Below, one piece after another: positions 22,386-32,900 of a stretch of 64,000 nt of DNA. The notes beneath the pieces are model-generated. The model ran no database searches and was not told the origin of the DNA. It saw only the letters and a list, made by a program, of their open reading frames with translations. The DNA lies in contig JAPJBO010000782.1 in the NCBI GenBank assembly GCA_030068145.1, forward strand, positions 43,605 to 107,604, written 5' to 3'. Both the position numbers and the translations under genes were made by a program. How positions within the stretch are numbered: the first letter of the stretch is position 1; each line of letters starts with the position of its first letter. Origin of the DNA: Diplonema papillatum. Its lineage: Eukaryota; Euglenozoa; Diplonemea; Diplonemida; Diplonemidae.

Positions 22386-23419
22386 CGTAACCAGTCTGTA
22401 ACCACTGTAACCACTTGTAACCGGGTGTAACCAGCCTGAAACCGGGATGTTACCGCTTTAACCAGCATGTAACCACTGTAACCGGGTGTAACCAGTCTGT
22501 AACCGGGATGTAACCGCTGTAACCACTTGTAACCAGCATGTAACCACTGTAACCGGGTGTAACCAGTCTGTAACCAGCATGTAACCGCTGTAACCGAGTG
22601 TAACCAGTCTGTAACCGGGATGTAACCGCTATAACCACTTGTAACCAGCATGTAACCGCTGTAACCGGGTGTAACCAGTCTGTAACCGGGATGTAACCGC
22701 TGTAACCACTTGTAACCAGCATGTAACCGCTGTAACCGAGGGTAACCAGTCTGTAACCGGGATGTAACCGCTGTAACCACTTGTAACCAGCATGTAACCG
22801 CTGTAACCGAGTGTAACCAGTCTGTAACCGGGATGTAACCGCTGTAACCACTTGTAACCAGCATGTAACCGCTGTAACCGAGTGTAACCAGTCTGTAACC
22901 GGGATGTAACCGCTGTAACCACTTGTAACCAGCATGTAACCGCTGTAACCGAGTGTAACCAGTCTGTAACCGGGATGTAACCGCTGTAACCACTTGTAAC
23001 CAGCATGTAACCACTGTAACCGGGTGTAACCAGTCTGTAACCGGGATGTAACCGCTGTAACCACTTGTAACCAGCATGTAACCACTGTAACCGAGTGTAA
23101 CCAGTCTGTAACCGGGATGTAACCGCTGTAACCACTTCTAACCAGCATGTAACCACTGTAACCGGGTGTAACCAGTCTGTAACCGGGATGTAACCGCTTT
23201 AACCACTTGTAACCAGCATGTAACCACTGTAACCGAGTGTAACCAGTCTGTAACCGGGATGTAACCGCTGTAACCACTTGTAACCAGTCTGTAACCACTG
23301 TAACCGGGTGTAACCAGTCTGTAACCGGGATGTAACCGCTGTAACCACTTGTAACCAGCATGTAACCACTGTAACCGAGTGTAACCAGTCTGTAACCGGG
23401 ATGTTACCGCTGTAACCAC
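22386..23419 (+). repeat. 71-bp satellite built of TGTAACC subrepeats
   Basis: About fourteen copies of a 71-bp unit, itself made of seven 9-11-bp blocks each containing tgtaacc. The period is exact at 71 between 22638, 22709, 22780 and 22851. Because 71 is not a multiple of three and no stops arise, all three minus-strand frames read through as repetitive peptide. These are not genes. Confidence 0.95.
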
Positions 23420-23424
23420 TTGTT

Positions 23425-23762
23425 GAATTTGGCTGGTTACATTGAGGTTACACTGTTTTTCAGTCAAATTAGGCTGGTTACATTGAGGGTACACTGTTTT
23501 TCAGTCAAATTAGGCTGGTTACATTGAGGTTACACTGTTTTTGAGTCGGATTCTGCTGGTTACATTGAGGTTACACTGTTTTTCAGTGAAATTTGGCTGG
23601 TTACATTGAGGGCACACTGTTTTTCAGTCAAATTAGGCTGGTTACATTGAGGTTACACTGTTTTTCAGTAAAATTTGAATGTTTTTCAGTCGAATTCGCC
23701 CGGTTACATTGAGGGTACACTGTTTTTCAGTCAAATTAGGCTGGTTACATTGAGGTTACACT
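23425..23762 (+). repeat. 41-bp minisatellite
   Basis: About eight copies of a 41-bp unit (ggctggttacattgagg, ttacactgtttttcag, tcaaatta), directly after the 71-bp satellite. Its ggttac core is the reverse complement of the satellite's gtaacc core. Confidence 0.9.
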
Positions 23763-25192
23763 CTAAAAGCACTGGGTTTCCGAAGATCAACGCGAAGAAA
23801 CGCCGAAGGCGTACCTTGGCGTACCGTACCGTCCGGCCGGGGGGCTTGGCCCCATTCTTCAAACTTTCACAAAATCCGTGAGGTGGGCCTCGAATTCTTC
23901 TAAGTACAAACGCTGGTGTCCTGGACAAGCCACCCCCCCCAGGAAACATAAAACCCAAAACCCAGACGGGCCAGATTCAGTTTCCACCCCTGGGGGGGGG
24001 GGCGAGTCGCCACTGGGGGAGGCGATAAAACATGCAAATCCTTCAGGGGATAGTTGACATTCAGCCTCTTGAAACTCGGAGTATAGTAGGCCACCCTTGT
24101 GTGTATATGAACACACTTTTTCTCCAGCTGCCGTATCTCTTGTTGTGTTAGTCCAGCTGTCATGAACTGCGGTTCTTCTGAATGTCATGCATGATTCATT
24201 TGGAAATCTTAGTTTTTCGTCGTCGTAACGATCATTGCTAGTAACATACTCTGGCAGGCCACCTGCAAATACACAGGTATGGTGCAGGTCAAAAGTTCAC
24301 ATCCAGGAGAGTTCCGAGAGGGAATGATGCGCAGGGTAGTTGAACCCCCCCTTTCCCTCTGTTGTTCTTGCACCTTGCACCCCCAGATTGGTGACGAAAA
24401 TACTCCGAACGGGTTAGGGTACAAATTTGGTTTGTCATCGCCCAGCCTTTTTATGCCTTGTGTGATTTACGGCAATTCAACCAAGAACCTCGAAATTCAG
24501 AAGAGAAATCCACAAATAATGCTAGAACTGACAACTTTACTGCGACATGGTACAAAACGTGGTCGACCACAATAGGATTTGTTTGTGCGCGCGTGTGTGG
24601 TTCCTATTAGGTATCACACGATACACTGCCGTCTCGTCACAGTGACAAGCGCGTTTGTTACCAAAAAAAAAAAAAAGAAAAAAAAAAAATCAACGAGAAA
24701 AAGAATCAACCACCCCCGGGTGGGCTAGTCTGACACAAGTTGTCAACAGGAAAAAAAAAAAAAATCCCCTTTCGAAGCCTTGGAGGAATCCACTCCGGAG
24801 CCTCACCGATATCCTGTGGCGCAAGGAAAAGTAAAAGAGCCACTCCATAATGGGCTAGTCTGACACCACACATCAGCCTAACCATCGTTACATCGGGGTC
24901 CTTCAGCTTCCGATCATCGCTGCCACAAGCCGATCCTTTGAGAGTGCCGGATGTCGCAACCCGCGTCGCCAGCACCTGAAAATCCTTCGATACCAACATC
25001 GAATCAGGCTCTCAAGGGGTCAAGAACGAAGCCAGGCGAAGTAGGAAGGGCTGCTGCGCTGGACTCGGAAGCTTCGGCTTCACGTGACAAAAAGGAGGTC
25101 AGTTCGTCCAAATCGCTTGCCATCCGTGTGTCGTGCTTGGTCTGGCCGTGTACTCGGTTGGCGCGCCGAAGGCGCCGAACGTGGTTTAGTTG

Positions 25193-25234
25193 TTAGTTGT
25201 CGACAACTAAGAAGTAAAAAAATAAAACAGAACT
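25193..25234 (+). repeat. Dispersed repeat with 18-bp palindrome (partner at 42522-42558)
   Basis: ttagttgtcgacaactaa is a perfect palindrome. The following agtaaa...ataaaacagaactac is shared with 42522-42558, where the palindrome is reduced to gttgtcgacaac. Confidence 0.7.
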
Positions 25235-27384
25235 ACTGGTGTGGTCGGTGGGCCAGTTCCCCGTAGTTCCCCCGTAGTTCAACATGGGGGGGGGGTCAGT
25301 GCTGATACTAAGCCTGAGACCCAAAACGAAGTTGCTAACCCTGGGTACCACCCCCCCTACCCCCCAGGCATCTTGTTAAGAACCATCCATCCATCCATCA
25401 GCCGGCTGACCCCCCCCCCTCAGGCTATTTTCTACCTGTCACACTCTAAGGTGGTCACCACGGTGGGCGGTCATGTCGACCACTTCAGCACAAATCTGCA
25501 GGGGATGACACCTCCCCTTACAGCAGAGCATCCGTTTCATGCGGCTACCGAATCCTGGTCACAAACAAAGACATGGTCGTGTCTTCAGGCTTGACGCTGC
25601 GCTAAACACAAGCTTGTAGAGACAAATATCCACGCAGAGGACGAGTTGTGCAAACTCCGACTTAAGCTTCTTCTGTGCTGCGGTGACAGTCATGATCTTG
25701 TACCATCGGTAACTCACTGCAAACAATGCAAGGAAAACGTCTCCTTCCGGTGTCATGTTTGGCAGAAAGCGGCAAAGCCGCATAGGCGTCGCCGATGGGG
25801 ACAACATAACCGGCTAATTGACATTCCTTCCGCAACCACGCACACTCGCAGGGAGGGACCAATCGCCCAGAGTGATTCAATTCATCCTGCGGCAACGGCA
25901 AATCTTTCTCTTCATTATTGGAACCCCAAAAGTACTCTTCAAAGTAGGCAACTGCTGAAGGTGTGACGGAGCTCGAACTATTCACAATTGCAGGAGTTCT
26001 GCGCTCTACCGCAGTCAACCAGGCACAATACGGTTCCTACAAATACGAAGCGTTCGTACCAACGAACAGCTCAGACTCAACTATTCTGGACTGCTTCTTG
26101 TCTGAAAACTGTGAAGTGAAGCATGTCGCTTGCTCCCACGTTCTTGTATGAACATCTCACCTCCACAGTACTTCACAAGGGCAGAAAAAAAAAAAGACGA
26201 GAAAGTCCGCCCTGTTCTTTTGTTGTCTGGCGCTTCCTCCCCCCTCCCGCGTTTGTTCCCCGAATAATAGTAAAAAGACTTAACTAGACTGATTGATGCG
26301 GACATCAGAGGCAGTACTCTGCCTAAAGAAGTCATCAATAATCCTCTTTCCCGTCTTTCCCCGAAGACTTTAAGAACTGGTCATCCTTTTCTCCCATGCC
26401 CTGCTTACAAACGGTGTTAATGCGTAGTGCGTATGTGAAGACGAGAGTACTCGAAGAAAAAAGCAATGGAAAAAGTAAAGCAACAACTCACAATAGAAAG
26501 GACACAAGACACACAACGACGGAAACACAAAATCAGAGAGAACCCCTTTCGAGACGATCTAAGTTGTGCACACATGATTGGCGCATCAGACCCTTTTTGA
26601 CAGCAGCTATGCATGGGCAACCACTGTAAAACGAGTGATCACCCAGTGGTCAACCACTGTACAACGAGTGGCAGACCACTGGTCAACCAGCCTAGCCATG
26701 TCAGAAAACTTACAAACCTTTGAGCGCTTATCTTGAAGACTGCCGTGCACGCATTGTCTTGAGAAAAACCCATGCCGTTGCCGTTGCCGGGTGCGGCAGA
26801 CAACGACATGTTTCTTTTTACTCTCCAAAGCAGAAATGCCCCCTCGTCGATGACCCTCGTGTTCCTCCTTTCATCGTTCCTTCTTTCGTCCCAAGGAAAC
26901 CTCTGATCTTTATCTTTCTATTTTTACCCCGTTCGACCCTTTCCAGCCCGACAGGACAAACCCTCTGAACAACGGTATTCCACAAGAAAAAAGGAATTCA
27001 TTCATGCCGCCTTTCAAAGGTTCTTGTTTCTTGTTCCACCCTGTTGTTTGGCTCTCCTCATGTTCAGAGAGACGAACGGGTACAGGACCCAAGCGATAAC
27101 TGCTCAGCGCTGGTGAGGTGTGGTTATCTGCCCAAACTGCCTGAGACCCCTCCTGGCCCTATACCTAGCTGATATCGGGGGGGGGGGTCAACTTCACACC
27201 TTGGCGTGTGAGTTTTGAATTCAAATATCTGCATTCTGACCGTTCCCATCGCAGTACGAGGACTTGGCAGACTATTGGCGACGAGGACGAGCTAGGGTTG
27301 TACAGACATACTTTCGAGTCGGGACGCGCGCGAACTAAGCTCATCAAGTGTGTCTTATTTCAGCAACGTGCGATCTCGATGTTT

Positions 27385-27386
<2 letters not shown>

Positions 27387-27433
<47 letters not shown>
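27387..27433 (+). repeat. (GT)n microsatellite
   Basis: About 23 uninterrupted GT dinucleotides. Confidence 0.95.
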
Positions 27434-27437
<4 letters not shown>

Positions 27438-29951
27438 TGGCAACAACACGCGGTTGTATCTGTTGTGACGTTCGGCTCGAGGATGCCTGATGATGCTTTT
27501 TTCAGTATCCCATATCTTCAAGGTACTTTAGGCGGGCCATCTGGCGAGAGAGTGCAGGTCGGCTGTGTTATGTATGAACCTTTTGTACGTGAGTACAACT
27601 TCTTTCCGAAGGTTGTAGATTGACTAATCGAGCTTCATTTTCTTTTCACTCGTTGTAGCAGTTATTATGTGAAAATGAAGGCCTCCTTTTTTTTTGAACG
27701 GGAAGAACACGCAGTCTTTTATCCACAAGGTTTTATTATCCCGCAATCGAACCAGGTGTAACACCCAAGCACATACACACCTTCCGGTAGCTCCCGGTTC
27801 AGCCGACTTCCGCGGCAAGGTGAGATCTCCCCTGGCAATACCTAAAGTGTTTTTTTTTTGGCTTTATACCCGGTTACGGGTATAGTATTATTAAACCGCG
27901 AAAACCGAATTAGTGTCGGTGCTTGAAAAGTATTCTTCTGCACGTTGTGGTTACCGTCTGATACGGGAGAATACCCTGGACCCAACCTTAAGTGCCCGGG
28001 GAACAAGAAAATATGCTCGTTTGAACCTCGGCGAAGCGTTGGCCTTTTCCTGCGGTTTGCTCAAGGACACACGAAGGCTGGGGGCAAGCAACTGCTGGGG
28101 ATTCTCCCGCTCCCACGTAGTATCAGGCGACTTCTATCTGGGCAGGACTGATAGCCACAGCTTCGGAGGGGCGGCTGTCAACTTCAGCTTTGGCTGTTTT
28201 AGGCACCCTCGCGAGTCGAAGAGCTACTGAGGGTGTGAGTGTCGAAAACGAAACCGACATCAACATCCAGTTCCCTTCGTACTATAACAACCAGCCTCGT
28301 CGGACGGTTAAAACGGGCGTTCAGAGTCTAAGCAGGCATCATTGCCTCAGGTAGGAATCGGAGTAAAAGGTCAAGTCGATCATCAATAAATATGCTACGT
28401 TGACGAAGAAGTAAGCGCGAGAACAGAGGAAGGAAGGCGTCATTGCCAAAACCTGCACGTATTAGTTGGTCAAGCCGGGAATAGAAGATATGTGTCGGCG
28501 CCCTGCACGAGCTTGCAGCAAGTGTTGAGGATGAGTCCAGACGCAAGTAGAACAGCAACACGCAGAGCGAGCCGCTGGAGAAAGCAACCCTTTGAAAAGC
28601 ACCGGGGAGCTCGGCAAAGGTTATAGGCTTCGAACTTGAGTGTGTTTGCGCAAGAACAGGACACGGCTGGTCGGGAGGGATGCACTTTGTTAGTACTTGA
28701 CGGGAACACATATCAAGCGCATTGAAAATGCGGACAAGGAAGACGGCAACTGTGCCACCATGTATCTCCTCGAGCAGCCTCGCGGAGTTACTACACAGCA
28801 CTAGGCAGCATCTTGAGGGTGCTGATCATTAAATTCCGCAAGCGATGTCGACATCAGAGGCATCGTGCTATTTGCCCCCATTTGCTAAAGTGTTCGGCTA
28901 GAGATGAACGGAAGCCAGCGGCGAGAATAACGCAGACGGGGAGAGCAGAGCGCTCCGACGGTTAGGCAACAGACGACAGCTCCACGAGGAATCAAAGGGT
29001 GACTGCAATCCAAGAAAAAGAACAGGCGGCAGTGAACACTGGTCTAAGTGAGGAACAGAAGGCAGTTCAGATTACCAAACGAAAGCAACGAACGGCACGC
29101 CTGAAAGGCAGCGGGAGATGGCATCGACCCACGCTGTAAGAGAACGGAGAGTTTCTGCTCTTATAGTCTGACAAGAACTGCCAAGAAGAAAGGGAGAAGT
29201 AAGAACACGTCTTTGTAACTGATATCACTAGCGCAAGATAATGTTGAGACTGCCTTAACTCGGGAAAACGAGCTAGTTGAGGTCGTCAAATGTCGCCAAC
29301 TGCTACCGGAGGACCGTAGTGTATCCAGTAGTGACCCACCGTTCAACAACACAACAAAACTACGCAGATATGGACCTTCCAACTGGTAAAATAGCCGTGC
29401 GCGTGCATCACTGCCGAGGGGGGTCACAAAAAGATTGTTTTTTGAGTTTGCACGAAGGCAGTGGCAAAAAAAGGCTTGTTTCCAAAAAATCGTCGCGAAA
29501 GGCGATGTAGAAAGAACCTGTTAAAGCCACCGTGATACCACATACAACCGAATTATTCAACTGCCATGTCCGCTCAATCCCGTCAGAACGAGAATGTAGC
29601 TACAGCAATCACATGCTTCCCATTCGAGTGGGACTGGGTGCCATCTCAGCATCAAACGACTTCACCGAAGTTTCGCTGGGCCACCGATTGCCCAACCCAA
29701 CACCAATCCTTACCGAACGAACTTGACTGCGTGGCTAGCTCTTTTTCGTTTTTCTCCTGACGTGACGACAAAAAGACCGTCGGTTGCAGGACTGGGGGCA
29801 TCTCTAGCCCAGGAGGGCGTGGGTAGAAACCTTTGTAGCAAACTCAATGCAAATGAATCTCGGCAGGAACCCACACAAAGAAAGAAACATCAAAGAATCG
29901 TAGGGAATACGAAGCTGGGACATTCTTTTTGTTGCTGAGAGGGTCTTAGAA

Positions 29952-32900
29952 ATGCTTCGATTAATCGCGGCGCTAACATTGGTGCCTTGGGGGCTGGCTA
30001 CGACTTGTCTGTCCGAGGAGTCACTTGCAGTGTGTTTCACTCTGGGGGATGACTGGCTGCTCAACGCGACGGAGGCTTGCTTTTCTGGCATGACTCCAGA
30101 TCAGGAAAGTGGTGTTGCGGAGACTTCGACAATGTCGCTCAGTCTTCAAACAGGGATTCTGCAAAAAGATATTTACAGTGTGGTTCCCCATTTGGTGGTC
30201 GCCACTTGCGACGGCACTGCGGTTGTCTTCACGCTCCAGACCGCTCTGGTTCCTTCGGAATCCGGGTTGCCCGAATACGTCTCGTCCATCTCTGTAGATG
30301 CCAATTTCAGGCTTACAGATGCACCGTCCTTGGAGTGGCAAGGGGACATTGTAAACGGAATGCTCGACTCGATCTTCGTAGAGTTCGCCTTGCACAAAGA
30401 CGCATACGACACCGATGCCAATCTGGTCGTCGGTCTTATCACACCACCCGCTCTGACGTCCCCTGCTCTGCCCCCGGTGTTGAAGTTCACAGGAGACGCG
30501 ATTGCTCTCCTCACACATGCCGACACGTGCCCGTTCACAAGTCTGGTCCCAGAGACTGTCGGTTACTCCGGTCCTGTTCTTGAGATTGTGGAAGTCGCCA
30601 CGCCGTTCCCTATCCTTCATGCATACTTTGACCCATGCCTTGCACGACGAGTGAGCGATCGGAACTGCACCGAAGATCCAACTGCTTGCACGGCTTTGAA
30701 TAGAGACGTAGTTGTTACACTGTCAGCATCAACAGGTTCTTCGAATGCGACGGCGATGTTTGCTGGGATGGATATCGAAGCCGTGACTGTCAGCCTGCAA
30801 GGAACGTTCATCTGGCAAGGGACGGAGCTCGCAGATACTTCCGGCGCTGGCACGGGCCAGGTAGCGGAGAACGGCATCCGGTGGAATGGGTCGGTTTCGG
30901 CTAATGTAAAGTTGTTCGACGATTTGTATGCTTTCGGGACGGCTCCCTACTCGCCCGATGGTTTCTCGAGCCTCGAGGTTGCAATATCGTACAACACATC
31001 GCTCGCACAAGTACAAGGAACAGCGGTGCTGAGCACTGCTTGTACCGACACGACAACACCGCACAACGTCGGAGACGTCAACGTGGTGCTGAAGGCTTTG
31101 AACGCATCATTTGAGGCGAAGGCGATGCAAACACGGTGCAACGAATGGCAGATAACAGGCGAAGTGCTCGGAAAAAAACTGTCGCTTTTCGGAGTGTCGC
31201 TTCAGTCTTCGTTTGTGAATATGTCGCTGAAGGACGTGAACGAGACACTGTCTCTGAGAGGAAGTGTCGTCGGTGTTGCTGCAATTGACTCGTGGGTGAC
31301 GGCGACCGGAACCATCGCCATTGTCGACGGCGCGGTGGCGTCGTTCGAAGCTATCGGCACTATTGATAACGACATTCTTACGGGGGACATCTCATTTGTA
31401 GTGGATGCTGCGAAGGACGTACTCATCGGTGAAGGTGATCTTTCCTTGTCATTCTCCAATGGCGACATTCCCCAGCTGTCTGCGACTGTTGAACTTGCGA
31501 AGTCGCCGCTGGCCCACCCGCTTTGGACGGTCAAGGGTAGTCTGGCATCGTGGACACTGTATGGCATCGAAGTCAAGGATGTTGAGGTGTACTTGACTGC
31601 ATCCACAGAGATTGTGAATGCCACGTCCGGGTCGGCGAGTTCTCTCCTGTGGAGTGGCGTTGTCTCAGGCAGTCTGATACTGGAAGGGAAAGAAGTTGCA
31701 GTGAACGTAACGGTTGCAGACAATGCGTTTCAGTCGATCGTTGGTGTCCTGCAGGTGGAGGGTCCCCATGTGTTTTTTGATGGGGTATTTGAGCTCGACG
31801 ACATGTCAAAGCACACCGGGTGCGAGGGGCTTGTTTACTCGGCCCACGGAAACCTCGAACTTGCAGGCTACGAATTCGGAGCTGACGTTGTTTCTAATGG
31901 CTGCTCAAACCCGGCCATCGGCGAAGCATTGTTCACGTTTTCTGCTACTGTAGACGGTGGCGCGACGTTGCACTACTCGTCCGTCACACTGACAAAGGCT
32001 GTGGTCGAACTTTACGCTTACGGCGACATCTGCACAGACACGTGCGATGCGACCGATCTGTTGGGCGCGGGAGCTTCGCGAAAAATTAAATCGTGGTCAG
32101 GGGTTCTTTCTGGGAACTCGAACTTGTTCGGTGGAACTTCGACGGCATCTGTGTCCTTTGCGAACGGAGAGCTCAGCGACCTCTATGTGTCGACGTTCTT
32201 CCGCACAGATTCGCAGCTGATCTCGGGGTCCCTTGAGGTTCTGTACTCCTCCGACTGTGCAAAAATGTCGGAGGGAACTGCAGACGTGAAGGTGCGGTTG
32301 CAGAACGCACAGACTCTTAACGTATCGGGAGACATCGGTTATGACACATGCACAGGGCGGCTCGACTTCTCCGGCAAGCTTGTTGGAAAATGGGAATCAC
32401 CGTTTGTAACGGCGAAAGAAGTGACACTGGGATTGTCTCTTCCGGCAGAACCGGCACTGATTTCATCGGGAGTGGGGAAGCGTTTCTGGTACGGGGAGAT
32501 GGTGATCGTGCCAGAAGATGTTCAGCAGGCGAGTCTGACTTTAAAGTTCAATTCGTCTTCGAGTACAAGTGTAGTCGGAGAGCTGGCATACAATCACGAG
32601 AACGTTGTGGTTAACGCCGCACTGCAGTTCAGCAGCGGAGGGGCGTGCGTTGGAGATGGGACAGTCTTCATTGAGAAGCTGCCTTACGGAATTCCGAGCT
32701 TTGAGACCGAGGTCTCGGTGCAGATGAACACGTGCACCGATGAGTCAGCCGGGTGGTCTCTCAGCGGCAAGGTCTCGTCATTCGTGCTGCCTTTCCACTC
32801 CAAAACGATGAACCTCACGTCAGTGAAGATCTCGGTCAGTCGTTTCAGTGCGAACGATACAGTGTATGTCACTGTGACGGGGGCCTACGCGAAGCACTAC

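Larger units (their letters stand above)
23763..29951. other. 6.2-kb gene-free segment
   Basis: No coding region is supported. It contains a GTACCGTACCGT module (23818-23850), poly-A tracts (24662-24690, 24750-24764), two copies of gggctagtctgacac (about 24723 and 24853), an 18-bp perfect palindrome (25193-25210), (CCAT)n near 25383 and a GT microsatellite (27387-27433). The last 100 bases are purine-rich and precede the second secreted-protein gene. Confidence 0.5.

Noticed and set aside
22376..23494. Four long minus-strand frames (up to 303 codons) encoding repetitive Gly-Tyr-Thr-Leu peptides
   Set aside because: They are read-through of the 71-bp satellite, which happens to lack stops in all three minus frames.
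28328..28801. 157-codon minus-strand frame
   Set aside because: GTG start, no motif, isolated in a gene-free region.
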